DNA of 14,569 nucleotides from JBOFSQ01 sp051651625 (GTDB lineage: Bacteria; Planctomycetota; Planctomycetia; Pirellulales; Thermoguttaceae): contig JBOFSQ010000006.1 of the NCBI GenBank assembly GCA_051651625.1, positions 1 through 14,569 of the forward strand. Reading direction: 5' to 3'. Of this stretch, positions 6,541 to 14,047 are shown piece after piece. Both the position numbers and the translations under genes were made by a program. Positions within the stretch are counted from its first letter, which is position 1. Every line of letters starts with the position of its first letter. The notes under the pieces were generated by a model. The model did not search any database, was not told the origin of the DNA, and was given only the letters and a program-made list of their open reading frames with translations.

Positions 6541-8724
6541 ATGTCCCTTCGTATGACCGACATCACGACGACAATTCGCCGCGCGATTGATTGGGCCGCT
6601 GCCAATCAGCTTGAGTGCGGGGCGTGGAACGGACGCCTCGAAAGCAACTGCTGTATGGAAGCACAGTGGCTTCTCATGCAACACGTCCTCGGAATCGACG
6701 ACGATCCGAAACGTGATGGCGTCATCGAAGCGATTCTGTCGTCGCAGCGCGAAGACGGTTCGTGGGAAGTTTACTATAACGCACCAAGCGGCGACATCAA
6801 CACGACCGTCGAGTGTTACGCCGCGCTCCGCGCAAACGGTTTCTCCGCCGACGATACGCGACTCGTCCGCGCACGAAACGCAATCTTCACACTCGGCGGA
6901 CTCGAAAAAATTCGCGTCTTCACACAATTTTGGCTCGCCCTCATCGGCGAATGGGACTGGAAAAACACGCCAACTCTGCCGCCAGAATTAATTTTGCTGC
7001 CGACGTGGTTTCCAATCAACATCTACCGTTTCGCGTCGTGGGCACGCGCGACGATTTTGCCGCTCTGTATTTTGTCGGCGCGGCGCGTCGTCGTTCCGCT
7101 TCCGCCCGAAGCGCGACTCGATGAACTATTTCCGAACGGACGTTCCATCCGCGCGACGCAAGCGGCAACGCCGATCTTCTCCATCGCACGACTCTTCCTC
7201 ATCGCGGATCGATTCCTTTCGTGGTACGTTCGTTCGCCGTTTCAGCCGTTCCGCGAGACGGCGATTCGTCTCTGCCGCGAAGAAATCTTGCGTCACCAAG
7301 ACGCCGACGGCGCGTGGGGCGGAATCCAGCCGCCGTGGGTATACAGTATTCTCGCCCTCACAACCGAAGGGTACGCACAATCGCACCCCGTCATTCACGC
7401 CGCTCTCGATGCGTTCAATCACCACTGGAAGTTTGAGACTCCGCACGGTACGTTCCTGCAAGCGAGTGACTCAATCGTTTGGGACACGCAGCTCATGCTC
7501 CAAGGACTGCTCGATTGCGGCGAGACGATTGAGTCGTCACCGCAGGTGCGTCGTGCGATTGAGTGGCTGCTCGACCAGCAAATCACCACGCGCGGCGACT
7601 GGTGCGAGACCGTCCGCGAGTCGCGTAACCGCGAAGGCGAATACGGCGGCTGGGCGTTTGAACGCGCAAACTTGCACTACCCCGACATCGACGACACCGC
7701 GGTCGCTGTGATCGTTTTGGCCCGCGCACGCGAGACGCTGCGAGCTGTTCCGGTTCGGCATAGCCGAACCCTCCAGTCATCACACACCGCACCGCCATCA
7801 CACACCGCTCCGAGTGTGGAGGGTTCGGCTATGCCGAACCGCTGTGTGAGTGCGAATTTTCAAACAAGTCTACAGCAAGAAAACTCGCTGCCCGATCTCG
7901 CGTCAAAAATCGATCTGGCAATTAAACGTTCGCTCGTTTGGCTCGAAATGATGCAGTCGCAGAACGGCGGCTGGGGCGCATTCGACCGCGACAACGTTAG
8001 CACGCTCGTTACGAAGATTCCGTTTTGCGACTTCGGCGAAGTTCTCGACCCGCCGAGTGTTGACGTTACGGCGCACGTTGTTGAGGCGATGGCTTTGTGC
8101 GGGATGTCGCCCAATCACTCGCCGTCGCTCCGCCGCGCGATCAAATACATCGAGCAGGAACAAGAATACGACGGAAGTTGGTTTGGTCGTTGGGGCGTGA
8201 ACTATGTTTACGGCACGTCGGCGGTGTTAACGGCGTTTGCTGCACTTGGTCGAACGGCGGTGAACGATCCGCGCGTCGCGCGTGCGGCGGCGTGGATCGC
8301 GGCACACCAGAACAGCGACGGCGGTTGGGGCGAGTTACCAGCGTCGTACCTCGACGATGCCGCACGCGGACGCGGGCCGTCAACAGCATCGCAGACAGCG
8401 TGGGGACTGATCGCACTCACCGCCGCACATCGCGCCGAAGACGCCGCAGCAGTAGCAACAACAATCGCACGCGGCGCAGAGTTTCTCGCCAAAACGCAGA
8501 ACGAGTCGGGAACGTGGGAGCAGCGTGAGTTTACCGGCACGGGTTTTCCCGGCTACGGCGTTGGCAAACGTCAACAATCACGCCGCGACAAAAAGAAGAT
8601 CGTCGTCCTCGAACAGGGGAACGAGATGCAGCGAGCGTTTATGATCAACTACCACCTCTACCGCCACGTCTTCCCACTGGCCGCGCTGGGACGAATCAGC
8701 GAATCAGAACGCGAAGCGTCGTAA
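6541..8724 (+). CDS. shc: Squalene-hopene-type cyclase with an in-frame palindromic insert
   Basis: 727 residues, terpene cyclase class II (squalene-hopene cyclase family). It would cyclise squalene or a related triterpene to a hopanoid-type product at the membrane. ATG 6541 follows CAGGAAACAA. The catalytic DxDD motif is DIDDT (382-386). QW repeats are visible: QREDGSWE (~70), QDADGAWGG (~253), QNGGWGAFDRDN (~473), YDGSWFGRWGVNYVYGT (~542), NSDGGWGE (~590) and NESGTWEQ (~654). The end FTGTGFPGYGVG...FMINYHLYRHVFPLAALGR is typical of the family. Residues ~404-434 are encoded by a palindromic repeat (7751-7841) and do not resemble the family; another ~20 residues after it are also unusual. The last residues (SESEREAS) come from a second repeat family. 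The frame is intact, so the enzyme may be functional. The exact substrate cannot be told; a related cyclase class is possible. Confidence 0.93.
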   Translation: MSLRMTDITTTIRRAIDWAAANQLECGAWNGRLESNCCMEAQWLLMQHVLGIDDDPKRDGVIEAILSSQREDGSWEVYYNAPSGDINTTVECYAALRANGFSADDTRLVRARNAIFTLGGLEKIRVFTQFWLALIGEWDWKNTPTLPPELILLPTWFPINIYRFASWARATILPLCILSARRVVVPLPPEARLDELFPNGRSIRATQAATPIFSIARLFLIADRFLSWYVRSPFQPFRETAIRLCREEILRHQDADGAWGGIQPPWVYSILALTTEGYAQSHPVIHAALDAFNHHWKFETPHGTFLQASDSIVWDTQLMLQGLLDCGETIESSPQVRRAIEWLLDQQITTRGDWCETVRESRNREGEYGGWAFERANLHYPDIDDTAVAVIVLARARETLRAVPVRHSRTLQSSHTAPPSHTAPSVEGSAMPNRCVSANFQTSLQQENSLPDLASKIDLAIKRSLVWLEMMQSQNGGWGAFDRDNVSTLVTKIPFCDFGEVLDPPSVDVTAHVVEAMALCGMSPNHSPSLRRAIKYIEQEQEYDGSWFGRWGVNYVYGTSAVLTAFAALGRTAVNDPRVARAAAWIAAHQNSDGGWGELPASYLDDAARGRGPSTASQTAWGLIALTAAHRAEDAAAVATTIARGAEFLAKTQNESGTWEQREFTGTGFPGYGVGKRQQSRRDKKKIVVLEQGNEMQRAFMINYHLYRHVFPLAALGRISESEREAS
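7751..7841 (+). repeat. Double palindromic repeat inside the shc coding region
   Basis: The 25 bp arm 7751-7775 is the exact reverse complement of 7817-7841; each arm holds GGTTCGGCATAGCCGAACC or its complement, itself a hairpin (8 bp stem, 3 base loop). The 41 bp centre holds a 13 bp direct repeat, CATCACACACCGC, at 7778-7790 and 7796-7808. The same family lies at 10114-10165 and, diverged, 8832-8874, both between genes. Here it is read through in frame (peptide parts VRHSRTLQSS and EGSAMPNRC). Confidence 0.9.
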
Positions 8725-8796
8725 TCAGAACGCGAAGCGTAAGCGAGTGAATCAGAACACGAAGCGTAAGCGAGTGCCCGAATCAGGACGCGATAG
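8702..8796 (+). repeat. Tandem array of the ~31 bp gene-end repeat over the shc stop
   Basis: Units begin AATCAGAACRCGAAGCG at 8702, 8723, 8750 and (partial) 8781, with unit lengths of ~21, 27 and 31 bp. The shc TAA (8722-8724) sits at the junction of units 1 and 2. The units run directly into one another with no unique spacers, so this is not a CRISPR array. Confidence 0.8.
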
Positions 8797-8831
8797 ACTT
8801 GATGGACGAAATGGACAATTTTGGAAACTTG

Positions 8832-8874
8832 CACCCGCACAGCGGTTCGGCGTAGCCAAACCGCTGTGCGGGTG
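8832..8874. repeat. 16 bp-arm palindrome with GGTTCGGC-type core
   Basis: CACCCGCACAGCGGTT (8832-8847) is the exact reverse complement of 8859-8874. The core GGTTCGGCGTAGCCAAACC is a one-mismatch version of the GGTTCGGCATAGCCGAACC hairpin seen at 7751-7841 and 10114-10165. No T-run follows. Confidence 0.8.
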
Positions 8875-9099
8875 TAGTAAAATTTCGCTTGCAGACGTGC
8901 ATTGCGTATTTGCCCCAACGGGGCGCAAGAATTGAACCGCGTACACAACTCTTACGCCCCGTTGGGGCTACGGATTCTGTTGTGGTCGCTGACCGTGGGT
9001 TCGTGGAGTACCACTCACCCACGGCTAAGTTCTGTCGCCCCGTTGGGGCGAAAATTCGGACAACCGATGTTCTCGTGCAACCAAAACTTTACTACACCC
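8870..9099. repeat. Composite ~230 bp element bounded by 24 bp inverted repeats
   Basis: GGGTGTAGTAAAATTTCGCT (part of 8870-8893) is the reverse complement of 9076-9099 with 3 mismatches in 24. Inside are three 13 bp palindromes: 8912-8924, 8956-8968 and 9037-9049. The section 8956-9049, read on the minus strand, matches the left end of repeat copy 1 (TTAGCCGTGGGTGAG, GGTACTCC) and folds as CCGTGGGT-GA-GTGG-TACT-CCAC-GA-ACCCACGG. With the arrays on its left this fills the 417 bp between shc and the isomerase gene. Confidence 0.65.
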
Positions 9100-9141
9100 A
9101 ACCTGAACTATACACCAAACCCCAAACCACAACAAATCACA

Positions 9142-10113
9142 ATGCCATTCACACGACGCCAGTTTCTCCAGCGTGGGGCGGTTGCGGCTGCCGCAGTTAC
9201 AGCGACAACTGTTCACACAAAAAACACTGTACACGCTCAAGTCTTGCCGCAACGTGGCCGCGCGATGCGTTACGAGCCGCCGTATAAGTTTGCAATGTGC
9301 AACGAAATGTACGAAGGCTGGACGTGCGAACGCCTCTTTCCGTACCTCGCGCGGTGCGGCTACAGCGGTGTTGAGATCGCGCCGTTCACACTCGCAAACG
9401 ACGTTCGCCTCATCGGTGCCGACGAACGAGTTCGGTTGCGCCGCCTCGCGGAAAAACACCGTCTCGAAATCCCGACGCTCCACTTCCTTCTCGCCAAGAC
9501 GACCGGATATTACTGGACTTCGCCCGACCCCATCGTCCGCCAAAAGACGACCGAATACTTCAAAGAATTGATCCGGCTCTGCGCCGATCTCGGTGGCCGC
9601 CAGATGGTTCTCGGTTCGCCGAAACAGCGCAGCCTGCTCGAAGGCGTGACGCACGAACAGGCGATGGAGTTTGCAACGGAGTCGCTGCGACAACTCGTCC
9701 CGATGCTCGAACACTGCAAGATAACAATCGCCGTCGAACCGCTCGCGTCAACCGAGACCGACTTCCTCACGACCGCTGGCGAAACCGTTGAACTGATCGA
9801 CCGCGTTGCGTCGCCGGAACAAGTCGCGCTTCATCTCGATTGCAAGGCTATTGCGCTAGGCGAAAAAGAATCGATCCCAGAAATCATTCGCCGTTATCAC
9901 AAACACCTCGCGTACTTCCACGCCAACGACAAAAATCTGCAAGGCCCCGGATTCGGCGAGATCGACTTCGTTCCTATTTTCAAGGCACTCATCGACGTCG
10001 GTTATCGCGGCTGGGTCTCGGTCGAACCGTTCGAGGCACCACTCGGACTCGAAAAAATGACCACCGGCAGCATCGCTTGTCTGCAAACGTCGTTACGCAA
10101 GGCGATGGAGTAA
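9142..10113 (+). CDS. Tat-exported sugar phosphate isomerase/epimerase-like TIM barrel protein
   Basis: 323 residues. ATG 9142 is chosen because it begins a twin-arginine signal (TRRQFLQRGAVAAAAVTATT, A-x-A site near TVHA at 29-32); the open frame upstream runs through repeats. The mature part is a xylose-isomerase-like (AP endonuclease 2) TIM barrel. Likely metal ligands are E199 (IAVEPLAS), D233 (LHLDCKAI), H260 (AYFHANDKN) and E295 (WVSVEPFE), the E-D-H-E set known from ketose 3-epimerases and hydroxypyruvate isomerase relatives. Planctomycetes have many such exported paralogues, thought to act on sugars in the periplasm; the substrate here is unknown. No good Shine-Dalgarno is visible. 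The stop is followed at once by a palindrome. Confidence 0.88.
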   Translation: MPFTRRQFLQRGAVAAAAVTATTVHTKNTVHAQVLPQRGRAMRYEPPYKFAMCNEMYEGWTCERLFPYLARCGYSGVEIAPFTLANDVRLIGADERVRLRRLAEKHRLEIPTLHFLLAKTTGYYWTSPDPIVRQKTTEYFKELIRLCADLGGRQMVLGSPKQRSLLEGVTHEQAMEFATESLRQLVPMLEHCKITIAVEPLASTETDFLTTAGETVELIDRVASPEQVALHLDCKAIALGEKESIPEIIRRYHKHLAYFHANDKNLQGPGFGEIDFVPIFKALIDVGYRGWVSVEPFEAPLGLEKMTTGSIACLQTSLRKAME

Positions 10114-10165
10114 TTCAGGTTCGGCATAGCCGAACCCTCCAGCGTTCGGCTATGCCGAACCTGAA
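10114..10165. repeat. Double palindrome directly after the isomerase stop
   Basis: The 22 bp arm 10114-10135 is the exact reverse complement of 10144-10165; each arm contains the GGTTCGGCATAGCCGAAC hairpin. It starts on the base after TAA. Placed between convergent genes it could act as a two-way transcription block, but no T-tracts follow, so the terminator reading is inference. Confidence 0.8.
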
Positions 10166-10179
10166 CTATACGCGAATTC

Positions 10180-10240
10180 GGGCACTCGCTTACGCTTCGT
10201 GTTCTGATTGTTTGGGCACTCGCTTACGCTTCGTGTTCTT
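10180..10240 (-). repeat. Two copies of the ~31 bp gene-end repeat, minus orientation
   Basis: GGGCACTCGCTTACGCTTCG begins at 10180 and at 10214. These are reverse complements of the units behind gnd and shc, so they are oriented with gyrB: the unit reads in the sense direction just after the gyrB stop (10249-10251). Confidence 0.8.
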
Positions 10241-10248
10241 ATTACACA

Positions 10249-12744
10249 TTACACGTCAAGATGTCGCACTTCGAGAGAGTGTTTCTCGATGAACTCGCGG
10301 CGCGGTTCGACTTTGTCGCCCATCAAAATGCGGAACAGTTCGTCCGCCGCCGAGGCGTCGTCCATCGTCACTTGAATCAGCGAACGGTTGGTGAGGTTGA
10401 GCGTCGTCTCACGCAACTCTTCGGGGTCCATTTCACCAAGACCTTTGAATCGCGTAATCTGAATGTTCTTCTGACTGCGAACCCAGTCCGCTATCGCCTC
10501 CATAAGTTCACGCAAATCGCCAAGCCCCGAACGACTCTCGCCGCGAACCAAGTGATAACGCGCCGTGTCTTTCCCCGTCCGGTCTTGCGGAAGAAGTGCG
10601 TCGATTCCGAAACCGAGTTTTGCAAGGTCGTCAAGGAGCCGGTTGAGCGTCCGAACTTCGTGAAGCTCAACGACGTGAACTCTCCGCCGCGACGCCGCCT
10701 CGTCCGTCTCGCCGCTATCGACTTCCGCACCGCCAGTTTGAACTTCAATCTCCGCAAGATAGTCGTCAAGCTCCTGACGCGACGCAAACCACCTTTCGAC
10801 GGTTTGAAAAATTGTGTGATAAATCGGCAAGTGTCCCGACGCTGCATTTCGACGCGCGGCGTGATCGCGCAAACTTATCCCGCGCCGCTCAAGCGAAATG
10901 ATCGACTCCTCCAGCGACGACAGCGTTTTGCAAAGCTGAATCATCGCTTCACCTTCAACGATGTGTCCGTCGCCGGCGTCAAAACGTGCGTCGGCGATGC
11001 CGAGGTCGAGCGTGATTTGACGCATCTCGCCTTCGGTTTGGATGTAACGGTCGTTCTGTCCCTTGCGACGCATCCGGTAGAGCGGCGGACAAGCGATGTA
11101 GACGTGACCACTCCGAACCAGCGGTTGCATCATACGATAGAAAAACGTGAGCAGCAGCGTGCGAATGTGTGAACCATCGACGTCGGCGTCGGTCATGATT
11201 ACGATCTTGCCGTAGCGACGTTTCGTGAGGTCCATCTCATCGCCGATCCCCGCGCCGATGGCGGTAATCATACTGCGAATCTCTTCGTTTAGCAGAACCT
11301 TTTCGTCGCGGGCTTTGTAGGCGTTGATGATTTTCCCACGCAGCGGGAGAATCGCCTGAAACTCACGAACTCGCCCGCCTTCTGCACTACCACCCGCCGA
11401 GTCACCTTCGACGAGGTAGAGTTCACACTTGTCAACGTCGCGGCTCGAACAGTCGCGGAGTTTTCCCGGAAGTCCGCCGTGCGACAAGACGCCTTTGCGT
11501 TCGCGGACGAGCAGCCGCGCCTTCCGCGCACTCTCACGCGCCTCGGCGGCGAGAAGTCCTTTTTTGAGAATCGTCTGCGCGACCCGCGGACTCTCTTCGA
11601 GAAACTTCGCAAGTGCCTCGCCGACAGCGGAGTTCACGATCCCTTCGACTTCCGCGTTCCACAGTTTGATTTTCGTCTGCGCCTCGAACTGCGGTTCGGG
11701 AACTCGTACCGCGATGATCGCCGTCAGGCCTTCGCGGAAGTCGTCGCCAGTCGGGACGAGCGACTTGAACATGTCTTCCTTTTTGCCGTAAGCGTTGAGC
11801 GTTCGTGTGAGTGCAGTTTTGAAACCGGACAGGTGCGTGCCGCCGTTGATCGTGTAGACGTTGTTCGCATACGAACGGATGTTCTCCGTATATTCTTCGG
11901 TGTATTGAAACGCGACTTCGACTTGCACGCTGTCCATCATCGTCTTGATGTGGATAACGTCTTTGTGGAGCGGTTCGGTTGCGCGATTGAGGTTTGTGAC
12001 AAAATCGACGAGGCCGTTTGCGTAGAGGTAGACTTCCTCTTGGCTGTTGCGTGCGTCGCGGACGGTGATTTTGATGTTGCTGTTGAGAAACGCCAAATCT
12101 TGCAACCGGCGACAGAGCCGCGAGAAGTCGAACTTCGTTTCGGAGAAGATTTCGGCGTCGGGTTTGAATGTTGTCTTCGTACCGCGATGAGTTGACTGCC
12201 CCATTTTTTTGACGGTGCCTTCAGGGATTCCGCGGACGTACCCTTGGTGGTAGCGGTATCCATCGCGGCAGACCTCGACTTCGCACCACTCGGACAAAAA
12301 GTTAACGACCGTCGCGCCGACGCCGTGGAGACCGCCGGAAGTTTGGTACGCACCTTTGCTGAACTTTCCGCCGAACTTGAGGAGCGTCATCACGCCTTCG
12401 AGCGTCGATTTACCGATGTCGCTGTGGTCTTCGACTGGGATACCGCGACCGTTGTCTTCGACGGTTATGCTGTCGTCGTTGTTGACGGTGACGGTGATTT
12501 CGGACGCGAATCCGGCCATCGCCTCGTCGATTGAGTTGTCAACGATTTCGTTGACGAGGTGGTGCAGCCCGTTTGTTTGGGTGTCGCTGATGTACATCGA
12601 CGGACGTTCGCGGACGTGTTCTTGGTCGGTGAGGTACTCCATATCTTTTGCGGAGTAGTCAACGTTGCCGTCGGCGATAGGGCTGAAGCGAAAGTCGTCG
12701 GGTGTGGCGGCGGCTTGGCTGTCGGGAGATTGAGCGTCGGTCAT
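10249..12744 (-). CDS. gyrB: DNA gyrase subunit B
   Basis: 831 residues; the ATPase subunit of DNA gyrase, which with GyrA introduces negative supercoils. Visible: GHKL ATPase with E66 and N70 in HHLVNEIVDNSIDEA, DNGRGIPVE (97-105), GGLHGVGATVVNFLSEW (137-153), QTKIK (356-360, the K-loop); Toprim with LVEGDSAGGSAEGGR (444-458), PLRGKIINAYKA and MTDADVDGSHIRTLLLTFFYR; C-terminal FKGLGEMDPEELRETT and GDKVEPRREFIEKH. About 130 residues between Toprim and the FKGLGEM motif (roughly 600-730) hold an acidic, less conserved insert. The start ATG at 12744 (MTDAQSPDS) is preferred because the longer frame starting at 12810 would begin inside the promoter's -10 element. gyrA and recF are not nearby. 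Confidence 0.97.
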   Translation of the reverse strand: MTDAQSPDSQAAATPDDFRFSPIADGNVDYSAKDMEYLTDQEHVRERPSMYISDTQTNGLHHLVNEIVDNSIDEAMAGFASEITVTVNNDDSITVEDNGRGIPVEDHSDIGKSTLEGVMTLLKFGGKFSKGAYQTSGGLHGVGATVVNFLSEWCEVEVCRDGYRYHQGYVRGIPEGTVKKMGQSTHRGTKTTFKPDAEIFSETKFDFSRLCRRLQDLAFLNSNIKITVRDARNSQEEVYLYANGLVDFVTNLNRATEPLHKDVIHIKTMMDSVQVEVAFQYTEEYTENIRSYANNVYTINGGTHLSGFKTALTRTLNAYGKKEDMFKSLVPTGDDFREGLTAIIAVRVPEPQFEAQTKIKLWNAEVEGIVNSAVGEALAKFLEESPRVAQTILKKGLLAAEARESARKARLLVRERKGVLSHGGLPGKLRDCSSRDVDKCELYLVEGDSAGGSAEGGRVREFQAILPLRGKIINAYKARDEKVLLNEEIRSMITAIGAGIGDEMDLTKRRYGKIVIMTDADVDGSHIRTLLLTFFYRMMQPLVRSGHVYIACPPLYRMRRKGQNDRYIQTEGEMRQITLDLGIADARFDAGDGHIVEGEAMIQLCKTLSSLEESIISLERRGISLRDHAARRNAASGHLPIYHTIFQTVERWFASRQELDDYLAEIEVQTGGAEVDSGETDEAASRRRVHVVELHEVRTLNRLLDDLAKLGFGIDALLPQDRTGKDTARYHLVRGESRSGLGDLRELMEAIADWVRSQKNIQITRFKGLGEMDPEELRETTLNLTNRSLIQVTMDDASAADELFRILMGDKVEPRREFIEKHSLEVRHLDV

Positions 12745-12808
12745 TGTGGGATTTCCCAGAGTTGGTAGAGGTCGTGCGTGTGCTTCATACACACGAAAGC
12801 GAGCGACC

Positions 12809-12836
12809 ATTTTACCCTAGCACCGCTTCGCGTCAA
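12809..12836 (-). promoter_or_regulatory. Likely gyrB promoter
   Basis: On the minus strand TTGACG (12836-12831) and TAAAAT (12814-12809) are separated by 16 bp, close to the sigma70 consensus. This leaves a ~60 base leader before the gyrB ATG, which contains a small hairpin, CGTGTG (12777-12782) pairing with CACACG (12790-12795). Confidence 0.6.
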
Positions 12837-12865
12837 GAAGCAAGCTGGGAGTGGTTTTCAGTGGT

Positions 12866-12917
12866 TGTAGTAAAGTTTCGCTTGCAGACGTGCATTGCGT
12901 ATTTGCCCCGATGGGGC
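12866..12917 (+). repeat. 52 bp repeat ending in a GCCCCGATGGGGC palindrome
   Basis: Matches 8873-8924 base for base over 52 positions apart from a few changes (starts TGTAGTAAAGTTTCGCTTGC, ends in the 13 bp palindrome). Only the left end of the 8870-9099 element is present here, suggesting a truncated copy. Confidence 0.75.
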
Positions 12918-13040
12918 TTGCATCACACCGTCTCGAAAACTGCGGAGAGACCGGTTTTTCTAGCGTTTTGTCGGCATTACGCGCGGAGCGTGAAGAGGCC
13001 CTTGGTGCAAATTCCGGTGCAATGCCACAAGAGGCTGTAG

Positions 13041-13211
13041 CTGCCGCTGCGCTCGGTGGAATTCTCTCGCCGTCTTGCGCACCGTCTCTCGATCCGCGCC
13101 TTCGCGCACTGGGAGTCTCTCCCAGAGTCTTTCCGCGAGTCGCTCTTTCGTCAGTTCAGTGAAGCGGTCGTCCTTCAGTCGGTCGCTCAAGAATCCATTC
13201 ATTCAATCTAA
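13041..13211 (+). other. Unassigned spacer with a possible short gene remnant
   Basis: The gene-free stretch 12918-13231 shows little. Reading frame 3 from 13041 to the TAA at 13209-13211 gives 56 codons that look protein-like (FAHWESLPESFRESLFRQFS, SVAQESIHSI) but there is no ATG; it follows an in-frame TAG at 13038. A GAGGCT-type Shine-Dalgarno match is weak. It could be the tail of a decayed gene ahead of the 13232 gene, or chance. The CTGGGAG-TCT-CTCCCAG hairpin at 13109-13125 lies inside. An 80 codon minus-strand frame over the same bases is equally unproven. Confidence 0.2.
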
Positions 13212-13231
13212 CCCAAGAAGGAGTTTGTGTT

Positions 13232-14047
13232 ATGTCAGAAGAAAAACGTCCGTTACCGAAAACCGCCGCCGAACTCGACGCCCAGTTAGAAGAACGCTTC
13301 TGGGACGAGATGCAAGAGTCGCCGTGTGTCATTGGTGTGAGAAATGTTGAGAAGTTTGAACACGAGTATTTCGACATCACTCCGCGTGCAAGTGTGTCGC
13401 CACATTTATTTGCAATGTCGCGTGAGGCGGTTGCTGGGATTGCCCCGCCCGCGCTCGGCTGCAAGCCTGCACCGACGCGGGCGGGACTTCCCGCAACGCC
13501 TTCCCCCCCGATTACTAACAGGGGGGCCACATTGTATACACACCCAGTCCATACATCGGAGCCGCGCAGTACAAATCCCGACGTTTCGCCCGCTTCGCAA
13601 CGCATAATGGGGGGGTATGATGGCGGCGTCGTTGTCGGTTTCGATGGCAAGTGGCGTTCGCAAACATTCGAGAGTATCAAACAGTTACTCGAAAAAGCAC
13701 GCGAACAATCGCAAGTCAAACGCGGCGATCCGACCATCGAACTTGACGGCTTCAAGTTTCAGATGCAACCGCACGGCGGCGGCAAGGGCGTCTACTATCG
13801 TTACATTCTTGAAGCGGGCGGTGCGCAAGTCTTGGTTCACGCGAATCCTGAAGGCGACTTGCAACCGGTGCGAGTTCGTTACGGTGCGGAAGCTCTCATC
13901 GGACAAAACCTCTTCACGGTACACGAACGCTTTCGCGGCTGGCTTGATGCGATTGGATTTGAAGTCGAGAAAGTGTTTCCGTCTTTTGAGCGCGCCGAAA
14001 AAACGCGGCAGAGAAAACAAGCAAGCGGTCGCGCCGGTGTGGCGTGA
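13232..14047 (+). CDS. Unrecognised protein, possibly a replication-initiator relative; likely frameshifted
   Basis: 271 residues to the first stop. ATG 13232 has AAGGAG (13218-13223) 8 bases upstream. The N-terminus is acidic and helical (EERFWDEMQESPCVIGVRN). Residues ~71-127 are a Pro/Ala/Thr-rich insert coded by palindromic DNA (see 13444-13526); flanks AVAG and YDGGVVVGFDGKWR would join smoothly without it. The later part (GGGKGVYYRYILEAGGAQVLVHANP, QPVRVRYGAEALIG, NLFTVHERFRGWLDAIGFEV) resembles, from memory, planctomycete proteins described as phage/plasmid replication initiators, but no catalytic motif is visible and this is only a suggestion. The frame ends shortly after an A6 run (13998-14003); the protein appears to continue in the +1 frame (14004-14315). 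A neighbouring helix-turn-helix gene fits a mobile-element setting. Confidence 0.6.
   Translation: MSEEKRPLPKTAAELDAQLEERFWDEMQESPCVIGVRNVEKFEHEYFDITPRASVSPHLFAMSREAVAGIAPPALGCKPAPTRAGLPATPSPPITNRGATLYTHPVHTSEPRSTNPDVSPASQRIMGGYDGGVVVGFDGKWRSQTFESIKQLLEKAREQSQVKRGDPTIELDGFKFQMQPHGGGKGVYYRYILEAGGAQVLVHANPEGDLQPVRVRYGAEALIGQNLFTVHERFRGWLDAIGFEVEKVFPSFERAEKTRQRKQASGRAGVA
13444..13526 (+). repeat. Palindromic insert inside the 13232 coding region
   Basis: CCCGCCCGCG (13444-13453) pairs with CGCGGGCGGG (13476-13485), and a C7 run (13503-13509) with a G6 run (13521-13526) around an 11 base loop. The likely full insert is ~13441-13615; it is open in frame and adds ~57 residues unlike the rest of the protein. 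The sequence family differs from the other repeats in this window. Confidence 0.6.

Noticed and set aside
8702..8796. CRISPR array
   Set aside because: Repeats abut without unique spacers, unit length varies, no cas genes, and the same unit is dispersed elsewhere.
10261..11172. 303 codon plus-strand frame opposite gyrB
   Set aside because: It is antisense to an unmistakable gyrB and shows no domain of its own.
12745..12810. 22 residue N-terminal extension of GyrB
   Set aside because: It would begin within the -10 element of the promoter at 12809-12836 and has no family similarity.
12960..13202. 80 codon minus-strand gene (LSDRLKDDRFTELTKERL)
   Set aside because: Helical-looking, but antisense to an equally plausible plus-strand frame and without a ribosome-binding site or recognisable family.
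13617..14003. Start of a separate gene at 13617 in frame 3
   Set aside because: The part before ~14004 is a shadow of the 13232 frame (Ser/Arg-rich, no domain); only the part after the A6 run looks coding.
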